In this document: piece by piece, positions 26,366-35,700 of the stretch
Position numbering within the stretch: position 1 is the first letter of the stretch
Layout of the letters: each line of letters opens with the position of its first letter
Source: Solirubrobacterales bacterium
GTDB taxonomy: Bacteria; Actinomycetota; Thermoleophilia; Solirubrobacterales; Solirubrobacteraceae
Assembly: GCA_003132505.1 (NCBI GenBank)
Contig: PKXY01000010.1
Coordinates: forward strand, 72,527 to 114,771
Reading direction: 5' to 3'
Length of the DNA stretch: 42,245 nucleotides
The notes under the pieces: model-generated
What the model saw: only the letters and a program-made list of their open reading frames with translations
Database searches by the model: none
What the model was told of the DNA's origin: nothing
Made by a program: the position numbers and the translations under genes

Positions 26366-27703
26366 TCAGTCTCGTGCGTCGCGATCAGGGCTCTCTTGCA
26401 CCCCGCCAAGCGGGTCGCTCTCGCCGAGCAGCAGCCGGCGCAACAGGTGCAACGCCAGCGTCGTCGTACGCTCGCGGATGTCGGCCCGGCCCCCCGGCAT
26501 GCGCGCCTGACGCACGATACGAGCGCCGTCGCGCGAGCTGACGGCGACCCAGACCAGGCCAACAGGCTTCTCCGCCGTCCCACCGCCCGGACCGGCAATT
26601 CCGGTCACGCCAACGGCGAGGTCCGCGCCAAGGCGCTCACGCGCTCCGTCAGCGAGCGCCAGCGCAGTCTCCGCCGAGACCGCACCGAACTCCACCAGGG
26701 TTGCGTGCGGCACGCCGGCCACGGCCTCCTTGACCTCGTTCGAGTAGGCGACGATCCCGCCGAGCACATAGACCGAGGCGCCCGGACGGTCGGTCAGGCG
26801 TGCGGCAACCAGTCCGCCGGTGCACGATTCGGCCGCGGCAACCGTCAGCTTCCGGGCGAGCAGCAGGGTCGCCACGTGATCGTCGACGCTCGTCCCATCC
26901 TCAGAGTAGAGCGTGTCGGGATGGCGCTCGCGGACGACGGTCGCAAAGGCCTCGTAGACGTCCGCGTGCTCCACCTCGTAGCGGGAGACGACCTCGATCT
27001 CGGCGCGGCGCATGCAGGTCGTCACCTCGAGCAGCCCGAGATCGACGCCCGACGCCTGCGCCGCGCGCAGCGTCTCCGCGATCTGCGACTCCGGGAGCCC
27101 GTACAGGCGCAGCATCTGCTGCTCGTAGACCCTCCGCCCAGCGACCGCGCGCGCAAAGGCATCGGTCTGCGTCGCAGCGCTCCAGAGCGGTTGCAGCTCG
27201 CGCGGCGGCCCCGGCAGGACCACCACGGTCGGTCCCTGCTGCCCGTCTGCCGGGGGCACGACGAGCCCGGGCGCCGTGCCCACAGGATCGAGCACGACAG
27301 CGCCCGCCGGCACTATCGCCTGCTTGCGGTTCGAGGCGCGAATCGTCTCCTCCGAGAGGTCCGGCCAGCGGCTACGCAGCGGCCGCAGGATCTCGGCGAT
27401 CCGCTCCTCGAGCTCCGCGTCGAGCACCATTTCGCGGCCACAGAAGGTGCCAACCACCGCCGCCGTCAGGTCATCGGCCGTCGGTCCGAGGCCGCCGCTC
27501 GTGACGACCAGCTCGATGCCGCTCACCGCGCACCACTCGAGCGCAGCCAGCATGTCCGCAGCGCGATCACCGACGATCGTGACGTGCGCCAGGTCGACTC
27601 CCAGCTGCGACAGGCGCTCTGCAAGCCACGGGCCGTTGCGGTCGCTGACGCGCCCTCCCAGCAGCTCCGTACCGGTGACGACGATCGCCGCGCGCGCAGT
27701 CAT
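26366..27703 (-). CDS. cinA: CinA-family nicotinamide-nucleotide amidohydrolase
   Basis: 445 residues. The N-terminal molybdopterin-binding-like domain (about 1-170) has VTGTELLGGRVSDRNG, TSGGLGPTADD and LPGPPRELQPLW. The C-terminal deamidase domain (about 290-440) has AAESCTGGLVAARLTD, GGIVAYSNEVK and GIAGPGGGTAEKPVGLVW. CinA recycles NMN and related pyridine nucleotides, and is often next to recA. The ATG overlaps the rodZ-like stop (ATGA), and the upstream continuation of the frame is antisense noise. Confidence 0.95.
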   Translation of the reverse strand: MTARAAIVVTGTELLGGRVSDRNGPWLAERLSQLGVDLAHVTIVGDRAADMLAALEWCAVSGIELVVTSGGLGPTADDLTAAVVGTFCGREMVLDAELEERIAEILRPLRSRWPDLSEETIRASNRKQAIVPAGAVVLDPVGTAPGLVVPPADGQQGPTVVVLPGPPRELQPLWSAATQTDAFARAVAGRRVYEQQMLRLYGLPESQIAETLRAAQASGVDLGLLEVTTCMRRAEIEVVSRYEVEHADVYEAFATVVRERHPDTLYSEDGTSVDDHVATLLLARKLTVAAAESCTGGLVAARLTDRPGASVYVLGGIVAYSNEVKEAVAGVPHATLVEFGAVSAETALALADGARERLGADLAVGVTGIAGPGGGTAEKPVGLVWVAVSSRDGARIVRQARMPGGRADIRERTTTLALHLLRRLLLGESDPLGGVQESPDRDARD

Positions 27704-28485
27704 GCCCTGCAGCCGAGCTGCTTCGGAGCGACCTCCCGCGCCAGCCGTTTCGTGGTGATCGCGTAGCGCAGCGCTCCTGACGCCTTCGCGATCGTTCGCC
27801 GCCGGCCGTCGACGACGAGCGTTGCCGCGTCGCTCCCGAGCGTCAGCACGAACTCGTGCGCGTGGAATGGACCGGCGGCGCGCGCCAGCTTGTGTCCGTC
27901 GATCCGGATCCGCTTGTCGCCCACGAGACAGACGTACACGGCGGCTGCGGGCTCGATCCGCAGCGAGACGCAGCCGCGCGGCACGCCACCGCCGGCTGTC
28001 TGGGCGCAGCTCGCCACGGCCGCGGTGGTTACACCGGTCGGCCCGCTGCTGGTGGGACCGAGCGCGCTGCCACCGCCATCCCCGCCCGACGTGCTGGCGG
28101 TCCCGAACAGGTGACCAATCAGCACGAACGCCACGGCGATCACGACAACCGACGCGCTCAACACGAGCCAGCGCCCGCGTCGCGCTCGTCTGCGATCGCG
28201 AACCTCGGGACCGATCGTCGGTCGCACCGGGTTGACGTCGAGCTCGTGCGGCTCCTCCCACTGACGCTTGTACTCGTCGATCAGCAGCCTCGCGTCGAGG
28301 CCGAGCAAGTCCGCGTAGGAGCGCAGGAAGCCCTTCGTGAACGCCGTGCCGGGGAGCAGGCTCCATTCCTCGTTCTCGAGCGCGCGCAGGTACTTCGCGC
28401 GGACCTTCGTGCGCTGCTCGACGTCGTCGATGTCGAGTCCGGCTTGCATCCGCGCCTCGCGGAGCATGGGTCCGATATCCGTCAT
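27700..28485 (-). CDS. RodZ/YmfM-like helix-turn-helix membrane protein
   Basis: 261 residues. The N-terminal Cro-type helix-turn-helix (about 5-70) includes LREARMQAGLDIDDVEQRT and LRALENEEWSLLPG, ending FTKGFLRSYADLLGLD, the RodZ/HTH_25 signature. A single membrane helix lies at about 106-128, followed by a Gly/Ser/Thr linker and a beta-rich outer domain (about 165-255, DUF4115-like). RodZ links MreB to cell-wall synthesis; whether this organism has MreB is not known from the window. TAGGCT (minus, 28496-28501) ten bases before the ATG may be its -10. Confidence 0.88.
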   Translation of the reverse strand: MTDIGPMLREARMQAGLDIDDVEQRTKVRAKYLRALENEEWSLLPGTAFTKGFLRSYADLLGLDARLLIDEYKRQWEEPHELDVNPVRPTIGPEVRDRRRARRGRWLVLSASVVVIAVAFVLIGHLFGTASTSGGDGGGSALGPTSSGPTGVTTAAVASCAQTAGGGVPRGCVSLRIEPAAAVYVCLVGDKRIRIDGHKLARAAGPFHAHEFVLTLGSDAATLVVDGRRRTIAKASGALRYAITTKRLAREVAPKQLGCRA

Positions 28486-28551
28486 CGCTGGGGAAAGCCT
28501 ACCGGCGCCGTCGGCACGCTCCGGACGCTCGCAGCGCCTCCGCGAGCCCTG

Positions 28552-31029
28552 CTAAGCGAGGGCGTCGTCGTCGCCTGGCCCCGCGCGCTCACCGGCTCGC
28601 GCCGGCGTCGGCGCGCGGCTCTCGAGGGCAGCAAGTGCGCGCGGCAGGTCCGCCTCCGTGACGAGTACCTGACGCGGCTTGGAGCCCTCGTAGCCGGAGA
28701 TGATCCCGCGGCGCTCGAGCATGTCGATCAACCGTCCCGCGCGCGTGTAGCCGAGCCGCAGACGGCGCTGCAGCATCGACGTCGATGCCGTACCCATCTC
28801 GACGACCAGCTCGATCGCCTGCGCCAGCAGCGGGTCCTCGTCGGGATCGAAGCCGTCGTTCTCCACACCCTCCGCGGCCACCGGCTCGACCTCGTCGAGC
28901 AGCTCGACGCGCAGCTCCGGCTCGCCCTGGCGGCGCCAGTGATCGGTCAGCGCCGCCACCTGCGCCTCATCGACGTAGGCGCCCTGGATCCGCTGCGCGC
29001 TCGAGCTGCCGATCGGAGCGAACAGCATGTCCCCCGCCCCCAGCAGCGACTCCGCCCCGTTCTGGTCGAGGATCACCCGCGAATCGATCTGCGAGCTGAC
29101 CGCGAAAGCGATCCGCGACGGCACGTTGGCCTTGATCATTCCCGTGATCACGTCGACGCGCGGCGACTGGGTCGCGAGCACAAGATGAATTCCCACGGCA
29201 CGCGCTTTCTGCGCCAGGCGGATGATCGAGTCCTCGACATCGGCGGGCGCGACCATCATCAGGTCGGCGAGCTCGTCGATCACGCAGAGGATGTAGGGCA
29301 GCGGCGGCTCGCCCCGCCCCGCGCGGTGGCGGTTCAGCTCGATCAGCGAGCGCGTCCGGGCGATCGACATGATCCCGTAGCGCTGCTCCATCTCGCGCAC
29401 CAGGTTCATCAGCGCGTTAGCCGCCATCCGCGGGCTCGTGATGACCGGCGTCAGCAGGTGCGGAATCGAGTCGTAATGGTTCAGCTCGACCTGCTTCGGA
29501 TCGACCAGCACGAGGCGCACCTCATGTGGGCTGGCGCGCAGCAGGATGCTCGCGAGCATCGAGTTGACGGCGGCCGACTTCCCCGCGCCCGTCGTGCCGG
29601 CGACGAGCAGATGCGGCATCTTCGCGAGGTCCGCGCCGATCGCTCGGCCGGCGACGTCCTTGCCGAGCCAGACCGCCAGCGGTGACCAATCCTCGGGCGG
29701 GTCCTGGTAGACGTCGCCGAGACGCACGATCCGCCGCTTCGCGTTCGGCACCTCGACGCCGACCGCCTGCTTGCCCGGGATCGGCGCGAGGATCCGCACG
29801 TCGGTTGCCGCAAGCGCGTACGCAAGATCGTCCTTCAGCGCCGCGACCTTCGCGACCTTGATCCCCGGTGCGAGCCGCAGCTCATAGCGCGTGATGTGCG
29901 GTCCGGCGACGGTCCCGACGACGCTCGCCTGCACGCCGAAATGCCCGAGCGCCTCGACGAGGCGCGCCGCGATCTTCGCCTGCCCGGCCGTGTCAGGACG
30001 CGTCTGCTCGGCGCTCGAGCGCGTCAGCAGGTTGACCGGCGGCAGCCGCCACTCGAAGCTCGGATCGTCGGTCACCGCAGCGCGGAAGCGGCCCTGCGGC
30101 GTGAGCTGCCGCGGTTCGCTCGCCTCCACGACCTCGTCTTCTTCTATCGGCTCCGCCCCTGCGGGCTTCGCCGGGAAGATCAGCGGGCCGAAGGGCGCCT
30201 CGTCGACGTCGGGCTCGCCGCCATCCGAAAAGGTGAACTCGCTGGGGTCGTTCGCCGGAGCCTCGACGTGGCCGGCACGCACGATCAGCTCGCGCCCGTC
30301 GGCCTCGGGCGGGACGATCGGCGCGATCTCATCGCGCAGGCGCGGTTGGCGCGCGCGGCGCAGATCGGTGACCGATATGGTCGGAATGCGCTGCGTCGCA
30401 TCGGCGATTCCGGACCCGGCCGCGCGCAGCATCAGCGCGAGCGAGCCGCCGCTCAGCAGGATCACGCCGGCGCTGAAAAGGAATACCGCGAGCAGGTTCG
30501 CGCCAAGCGTGCCGACGGAGTGCGTCGCCAGCCACAGCTCGCCCTGGCCGATGATGCCGCCGCGGTGCTCGAAGAAGCTCTGCTGCCAGTAGCCGTGCGC
30601 GGTGGCGCGGCCCGCTACGGACAGTGTGTTGGCGGCCAGCGCAAGCGTGCAGGCCGCAAAGAGAAAGATCGGGCTCGCCCGCAGCGGTCGCGGCGAGCCG
30701 ATGATCGGTGCCAGCACGAGCATCGCACCGGCGCCGGCCAGCGCCACCGGCACCCCGTCGCGAACCCTGCCGAAAGTCCACGCAAGCGCCAGCGCGGCGC
30801 CGTTGCCGACACTGCCTCCGTTCCAGTGCGCGTACAGCACGCAGCCCATGAAAACGGCGAGCGCGACCAGACCGAGCCCGATGACGTCGAGCGAGCGCTG
30901 GTCAAACGCCAGTCGCGTCCGAGGCTTGCGCCTCGAACGCCTCCTGGAACCCAGTCTGCGTGTGTTCTTCCGCGGCGTGCTTCTGGCTCGCGTCGACGCG
31001 CGCGTTCTCGTCCTCGATCTTGGGGCCAT
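28552..31029 (-). CDS. ftsK: DNA translocase FtsK/SpoIIIE
   Basis: 825 residues. The N-terminus is very basic (RRLGSRRRSRRKPRTR). Four or so membrane helices follow (about 50-200), a linker, and the alpha/beta motor domain with Walker A VAGTTGAGKSAAV (near residue 480) and Walker B ILCVIDELADLMM. QSPRVDVITGMIKANVPSRI follows. The C-terminal gamma winged helix (about 745-805) reads DNA orientation (KOPS-like) and contains LQRRLRLGYTRAGRLIDMLE. It moves chromosomal DNA at the division septum. An antisense-frame ORF across its first 130 bases looks spurious. It is divergent from the response regulator gene. Confidence 0.96.
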   Translation of the reverse strand: MAPRSRTRTRASTRARSTPRKNTRRLGSRRRSRRKPRTRLAFDQRSLDVIGLGLVALAVFMGCVLYAHWNGGSVGNGAALALAWTFGRVRDGVPVALAGAGAMLVLAPIIGSPRPLRASPIFLFAACTLALAANTLSVAGRATAHGYWQQSFFEHRGGIIGQGELWLATHSVGTLGANLLAVFLFSAGVILLSGGSLALMLRAAGSGIADATQRIPTISVTDLRRARQPRLRDEIAPIVPPEADGRELIVRAGHVEAPANDPSEFTFSDGGEPDVDEAPFGPLIFPAKPAGAEPIEEDEVVEASEPRQLTPQGRFRAAVTDDPSFEWRLPPVNLLTRSSAEQTRPDTAGQAKIAARLVEALGHFGVQASVVGTVAGPHITRYELRLAPGIKVAKVAALKDDLAYALAATDVRILAPIPGKQAVGVEVPNAKRRIVRLGDVYQDPPEDWSPLAVWLGKDVAGRAIGADLAKMPHLLVAGTTGAGKSAAVNSMLASILLRASPHEVRLVLVDPKQVELNHYDSIPHLLTPVITSPRMAANALMNLVREMEQRYGIMSIARTRSLIELNRHRAGRGEPPLPYILCVIDELADLMMVAPADVEDSIIRLAQKARAVGIHLVLATQSPRVDVITGMIKANVPSRIAFAVSSQIDSRVILDQNGAESLLGAGDMLFAPIGSSSAQRIQGAYVDEAQVAALTDHWRRQGEPELRVELLDEVEPVAAEGVENDGFDPDEDPLLAQAIELVVEMGTASTSMLQRRLRLGYTRAGRLIDMLERRGIISGYEGSKPRQVLVTEADLPRALAALESRAPTPARAGERAGPGDDDALA

Positions 31030-31131
31030 CGCAGCCGCAATTCGACGTGCAGGCGCGGATGCCTTCGAACGATCGGCGCTTGAAGCGGCGGGGCGCGCGA
31101 GGGTCTCTTTTCAACCGGCAATAAATATCGG

Positions 31132-31159
31132 CCGACAGAGGCCTTTGGCGTCGTAACAT
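31132..31159 (+). promoter_or_regulatory. Promoter of the two-component system
   Basis: CCGACA (31132-31137), 16 bases, TAACAT (31154-31159). The predicted transcript begins at or near the GTG at 31167, which would be a leaderless mRNA. Confidence 0.45.
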
Positions 31160-31166
31160 CGCTGTT

Positions 31167-31856
31167 GTGATGACCGATTACGCGCGCGCGCCACGTGTCC
31201 TCGTGGTCGAGGACGACGACGACATCGCGGACGTGCTCGTCCGCTCGCTGCGGCTCGAGGGCTACGACGTTCGCCTCTCCACCGACGGAGTCGCGGCGCT
31301 CGACGACGCACACGCGTTCCTGCCCGACGTCGTGATCCTCGACCTCGGTCTGCCTCGCATGGACGGCGTCGAGGTCGCCAAGCATCTCCGCGGCGACGAC
31401 GACGTGCCGATCCTGATGCTCACCGCGCGCGACGCCCTCGAGGCCCGCGTCACCGGTCTCGACGCCGGCGCCGACGATTACCTCGTCAAGCCGTTCGAGC
31501 GACAGGAGCTGCTCGCCCGGATGCGCGCCCTGCTTCGCCGTCGTCCGCCACGCGGCAGCGCACCGCTGCGCGTCGGCGACCTCTCGCTCAACCCCGATAC
31601 GCACGAGGTGCGCCGCGCCGAGCGCGACATCGAACTGACGCAGCGCGAGTTCGAGCTGCTCGAGTACCTGATGCGCAACGAGCGCATCGTCATCTCTCGC
31701 CAGCGACTGCTCGACGAGGTCTGGGGCTATGACCCCTTCTCGACCACGAACACGATCGAGGTCTTCGTCTCGAACCTCCGCCGCAAGCTCGAAGCCGCCG
31801 ACGAGCCACGCCTCCTCCACACGATCCGTGGAGCAGGGTACGTTCTCCGAGCATAG
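31167..31856 (+). CDS. OmpR-family response regulator (MprA-like)
   Basis: 229 residues from GTG; ATG is the next codon and could equally be the start. The receiver domain has VVEDDDD, phospho-acceptor D59 in VILDLGLP and K in VKPFERQE. The winged-helix DNA-binding domain contains LTQREFELLEYLMRN, SRQRLLDEVWGYDPF and the RGAGYVLRA end. The partner histidine kinase overlaps its 3' end by about 29 bases. Its target genes are unknown; the MMPL exporter facing the pair is one possibility. Confidence 0.93.
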   Translation: MMTDYARAPRVLVVEDDDDIADVLVRSLRLEGYDVRLSTDGVAALDDAHAFLPDVVILDLGLPRMDGVEVAKHLRGDDDVPILMLTARDALEARVTGLDAGADDYLVKPFERQELLARMRALLRRRPPRGSAPLRVGDLSLNPDTHEVRRAERDIELTQREFELLEYLMRNERIVISRQRLLDEVWGYDPFSTTNTIEVFVSNLRRKLEAADEPRLLHTIRGAGYVLRA

Positions 31857-33309
31857 GGGCGGCCGGACTCGGACGCCGCTGTCACGGCTGCCGATCCGCC
31901 TCAGGCTTGCCGTCAGCGTTGGCGCGGTGACGTTCCTGATGCTGGCGGTGTTCGCGGTCGCCGTGCGCACGCTGACAGAGCACCACCTGAAATCTCACTT
32001 CGACTCCCAGGTCACGTCGCAGGCGGAAACGCTCGGTACGACGCTCGCGACGCCGCTGCGCTACAGCATGACGAACGGACAGCCGAGCGACCTGACGCCG
32101 TATCTCGCGTATGTCGGGGGCGGCGTGGTCCGCCTTTACGCAGTCGACGGGACCTTCTACGACGAGTCCCACGATGCGCCCGGCCTCGGCCCAGCGCTGT
32201 CAGTGAACGCCCAGAGCGGCCCCTACCAGGTCAATGGCTACCGCGTCGTCGAACTCAAGCTGCTCGTCGCACCCGGGGAGATCTTCCTCATGCAGTACGG
32301 CCTTCCGCTGTCACTGCTGGACTCGGACCTCGCCGGGCTCGACGTACTGCTGATCCTTGGCGTGCTCGCCGGCGCAGCGTTGGCGTTCGCCGCCGGCTGG
32401 CTCGTCGCTCGGCGGGCGATCACGCCGATCGCCGAGCTGACCGCGGCGGCAGGTGAGATCGAGCGGACCGGTGATCCGACGCTGACGCTGCCCGACCCGA
32501 CGGCTGATGACGAGGTCGCCGAGCTTTCGCGGACCCTGTCGACGATGCTCACCTCGCTCGCCGACGCCCGCGGACGGACCGAGTCTGCTCTGGAGCGCCA
32601 GCGCGCGTTCGTCGCCGACGCCTCGCATGAGCTGCGCACGCCGCTGACGAGCGTGCTCGCCAATCTCGAGTTGCTCGAGGTGTCGCTGACCGATCAGGAC
32701 CGCGAGCTCGCGCGCTCGGCGCTGCGCTCGACACAGCGGATGCGCCGGCTGGTGGCCGACCTGCTACTGCTGGCGCGCTCCGACGTCAAGCAGACGTCGG
32801 CGCCACAGCCCGTGGACCTCGCGGCGCTGGTCATCGCCGCGGCCGCCGAGCTCGAGCCTGCCTGCGAGCATCACGAGCTCGAGCTCGACGTCCAGCCGGC
32901 GACCCTGCTGGGCAATCCGGACGACCTCCAGCGCGTGGCGATCAACCTGCTGGAGAACGCGATCCGCCACACGCCGCCCGGCACCCACGTTCGCGCCAGG
33001 ACGCGCACGCTGCGCGACGGCCGCGTCGAGCTCGTCGTCGCCGACGACGGACCGGGCGTCGCGGCGGAGGTCAAGAAGCACATGTTCGAGCGCTTCGCTC
33101 GCGGTGGCGGTGAGGCCGGCGGCTCGTTCGGCCTCGGCCTGGCGATCGTCCAAGCCGTGAGCGACGCCCATGGCGGTAGCGTCGAGGTCAAGAGCAGCTC
33201 CCGCACCGGCGCCCAGTTCACGCTGCGATTCCCGGGCAACGTACCGCTCGACGGCGACTCCCCCATCGCGGCGTCGCCCGACGCCACCGCGGCCCCGCTC
33301 GCCCACTGA
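31828..33309 (+). CDS. HAMP sensor histidine kinase
   Basis: 493 residues from GTG. Two membrane helices (about 27-47 and 172-195) enclose a roughly 120-residue extracytoplasmic sensor domain. HAMP follows at about 192-245. HisKA has H267 in ADASHELRTPLTSV, and HATPase has NLLENAIRHTPPG, DDGPGV and GLGLAIV. The start is uncertain: no ATG or Shine-Dalgarno is near, and the GTG chosen overlaps the regulator gene. It pairs with the upstream response regulator and converges on the MMPL gene. Confidence 0.92.
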   Translation: MEQGTFSEHRGGRTRTPLSRLPIRLRLAVSVGAVTFLMLAVFAVAVRTLTEHHLKSHFDSQVTSQAETLGTTLATPLRYSMTNGQPSDLTPYLAYVGGGVVRLYAVDGTFYDESHDAPGLGPALSVNAQSGPYQVNGYRVVELKLLVAPGEIFLMQYGLPLSLLDSDLAGLDVLLILGVLAGAALAFAAGWLVARRAITPIAELTAAAGEIERTGDPTLTLPDPTADDEVAELSRTLSTMLTSLADARGRTESALERQRAFVADASHELRTPLTSVLANLELLEVSLTDQDRELARSALRSTQRMRRLVADLLLLARSDVKQTSAPQPVDLAALVIAAAAELEPACEHHELELDVQPATLLGNPDDLQRVAINLLENAIRHTPPGTHVRARTRTLRDGRVELVVADDGPGVAAEVKKHMFERFARGGGEAGGSFGLGLAIVQAVSDAHGGSVEVKSSSRTGAQFTLRFPGNVPLDGDSPIAASPDATAAPLAH

Positions 33310-33338
33310 AGCGCCCGGCGAGGCGCCGCGCCGGCTCG

Positions 33339-35672
33339 CTACTCCTGCGGCACGGCGGTCGGGTCGGTCGGCCGGTCGGCGCTGAGCCGGCTCATCCTGG
33401 CCGGCCACCAGTTCCAGCGGCCGAGCAGCGTGGCGGTGGCCGGGACGAGCAGCGTGCGGACGACGAAGGTGTCCATCAGGATGCCGATCGAGAGGCCGAA
33501 GCCGATCGCTTGGACCTGCTGCCCTGACGCACTCGAACCGGCGACCACGGCGAGCACGCCAAACGTTCCGGCGAGGACGAGGCCGGCGGAGGTGACGGTC
33601 GAGCCGGTGCGCCCGACCGCGCGCACGACCGCCTCGCGCAGCGGGTAGGCGCGTGCCTCCTCGCGGATCCGCGTCATGACGAGGATGTTGTAGTCCTCGC
33701 CGAGCGCCAGCAGGAAGATGAACATCAGGAACGGCAGGATGAACGTGAGGCCCGAGTCGCCGGCGAGATCGATGAAGATCAGCGTCGCGACGCCGAGTGC
33801 GGCAAGGTAGGAGAAGGCGACGCTGACGATCAAATAGAGCGGCGCAACGAGGCTCCGCAGCACGACCGCGAGCAGCAGCGCGATCGCCAGGATCGCCACG
33901 GGGATGATCGTTACGAGGTCCTGGTTCGAGGTGCTGCTGACGTCGTAGAGCGCCGCTGCTTCACCGGCAAGGCCTGAGGCGAGCGCGCCGGAGGCGCGGG
34001 CCGCAGTGCTGACGACGCGGCGGATCTTCGGTGTCGCGTTGAGGGCCGCTGTCGTCTGCTGCCCGCCCGCGCGCAGTGACGCTTCGAACTGGATCACATG
34101 GCCGCCGGCGCCGACGTAGGCGGCGGTCGCGTGATACGCGTTGTAGTCGGTGCTCGGCACTTTCAGCCCGGCCGGCTCGATGTTCGCCAGGTTCTGCGCG
34201 ACGCCGAGCTCGGCGTGTAGGTGCGCGTACTCGCTCGGCGCCAGGCGCGTGCCGTTCGGCGTCAGTGGACCGAGCAGCGCGGTGAACTGCCCCGATGACT
34301 CGAGCGAGGCCTGCGCCTTGGCGACCTCGCCGGGCTTCTGCCAGACCGGCATCGCGTAGCTGAACACCAGGTTCGCCGGGTTTGCGCTCGAGGCCGGGAA
34401 GTGCGCGGCGATCAGGCCGTTGCCGTTGGCCGCAGCGCTCCCTTTCGGCGCACCGGCAGCGCCACCGAATCCGCCCGAGTGGTAGCCGAGCGCCCCGAGC
34501 GCGAGGGCACCGAACAGGATGACGCCGGCGCCGAGCGTCAGCGCCGGCCTGCGAATCAGCCGCGCGGCGACCTTCCCCCAGGCGCCGTCGCGCGCCTCGC
34601 CGGCGCGCGGGCGGGTCGGCCAGAAGGCCGCTCGACCGCAGATCGCCAAGAGCGCAGGCAGCAGCGTCAAGCCCGCCAGCAGGATCACGACGATGCCGAT
34701 CGCGAGCGGGATGCCGAGGTCGTGGTAGATGCCGAAGCTCGCGAGCAACAGCGACAGCAGCGCGATGATCACCGTGCCCGCCGATGCGGTGATCGACTCG
34801 CCGACCCGCACGACAGCTCGCTCGACGGCCTCGCTCGCCTCGGCGCCGCGGCGGATCTCCTCGCGCACCCTGAACACGAGGAACAGGCCGTAGTCGGTCC
34901 CGGCTCCAAGCACGAGGATGATCAGCAGCAACTCGGTGATCTCCGAGATCTTCAGACCGTGCGCGCCGAGCTCGCCGATCAACCGCGTCGAGATCAGCAG
35001 CGAGAGACCGGCCGGCAGCAGCGTGATCAACGGCGCCAGCAACGAGCGGAAGATCACCAACAGCAGCAGGACGATGAAGATGAGCGAGAAGGTCTGCGTC
35101 TCGCTACCGGTCTTCTGCGACTGGTTCTGGTTGGCGACGTTCGTCGCGACCGGGCCGGCGACGTCGAGCTGGAGACCAGGCGGCGCGTGCGCGGCGGCGA
35201 TCGCGTGCTCCAGGCTGTCGATCAGCGTCTTCTGACGGTTGATGTCGGCGAAGTTGATCCGCGAGCGTACGAGGATCTGCACGGCGCGACCGTCAGCCGA
35301 GACGGCGAGCTCGCGCACGGCGCTCACCCGCGGCAGCGTCTTGACCGCCGCCGCGAGATGCACCAGCGTGGCGATATCGGCAGCGTCGAGCGGACCGCTC
35401 CTGGTGGCGGCGGCGATCGTCACGTTGCTCGCGTTGTTGAACGAGCCGAGGATCGGCGTCGCGAGCGTCGCCGCGCGCGAGCTCGGCGTCGTCGCAGGCA
35501 AAAACTGACTGTTGTCGTTGTTGATCTCGCTGCTGAGGCTCGGCAGCGTCGCCGTCCCGACCACCGCCACGATCCACAGGGCGAGAACGACCCAGCGGAA
35601 GCGGACCACGGTCCGCCCGAGGCCGCCGAAGAAGCGGTCCGGCAACGGCACCTTGGTCGGCTCGGAACTCAT
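33339..35672 (-). CDS. MMPL/RND-family transporter
   Basis: 777 residues with two repeats of one helix, a periplasmic loop and five helices, about 12 membrane segments in all. The Asp-Tyr proton-relay pairs of MmpL proteins are present: GAGTDYGLFLVFR and GEDYNILVMTRIREE. The conserved GLSIGILMDTFVVRTLLVPA is near the C-terminus. Such proteins export lipids or drugs with proton motive force; the substrate cannot be told. The 5' region has a palindrome suited to a TetR-type repressor, although no regulator gene is adjacent. Confidence 0.93.
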   Translation of the reverse strand: MSSEPTKVPLPDRFFGGLGRTVVRFRWVVLALWIVAVVGTATLPSLSSEINNDNSQFLPATTPSSRAATLATPILGSFNNASNVTIAAATRSGPLDAADIATLVHLAAAVKTLPRVSAVRELAVSADGRAVQILVRSRINFADINRQKTLIDSLEHAIAAAHAPPGLQLDVAGPVATNVANQNQSQKTGSETQTFSLIFIVLLLLVIFRSLLAPLITLLPAGLSLLISTRLIGELGAHGLKISEITELLLIILVLGAGTDYGLFLVFRVREEIRRGAEASEAVERAVVRVGESITASAGTVIIALLSLLLASFGIYHDLGIPLAIGIVVILLAGLTLLPALLAICGRAAFWPTRPRAGEARDGAWGKVAARLIRRPALTLGAGVILFGALALGALGYHSGGFGGAAGAPKGSAAANGNGLIAAHFPASSANPANLVFSYAMPVWQKPGEVAKAQASLESSGQFTALLGPLTPNGTRLAPSEYAHLHAELGVAQNLANIEPAGLKVPSTDYNAYHATAAYVGAGGHVIQFEASLRAGGQQTTAALNATPKIRRVVSTAARASGALASGLAGEAAALYDVSSTSNQDLVTIIPVAILAIALLLAVVLRSLVAPLYLIVSVAFSYLAALGVATLIFIDLAGDSGLTFILPFLMFIFLLALGEDYNILVMTRIREEARAYPLREAVVRAVGRTGSTVTSAGLVLAGTFGVLAVVAGSSASGQQVQAIGFGLSIGILMDTFVVRTLLVPATATLLGRWNWWPARMSRLSADRPTDPTAVPQE

Positions 35673-35683
35673 CGCCGATTCGC

Positions 35684-35700
35684 TCGGACGGTCAGTCCGA
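35684..35700. promoter_or_regulatory. Palindromic operator candidate before the MMPL gene
   Basis: TCGGAC-GGTCA-GTCCGA, perfect 6-bp arms, begins 12 bases before the MMPL ATG. On the minus strand it contains the ACTGACCG core common in TetR-family operators. Confidence 0.45.

Noticed and set aside
25019..27766. Plus-strand ORF of 915 codons opposite recA, thpR and cinA
   Set aside because: Arg/His/Gln-rich product with no domain, antisense to three well-identified genes; a by-product of high GC at third positions.
27856..29685. Plus-strand ORF of 609 codons opposite the rodZ-like and ftsK genes
   Set aside because: Spans two real genes antisense, low-complexity Arg/His-rich translation.
30902..31159. 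85-codon minus-strand ORF with an acidic end (AEEHTQTGFQEAFE) overlapping the ftsK 5' end
   Set aside because: It looks more protein-like than most shadows, but it lies in another frame of the basic ftsK N-terminus, has no Shine-Dalgarno and no known family. I considered that ftsK starts later, but its membrane helices begin right after this region.
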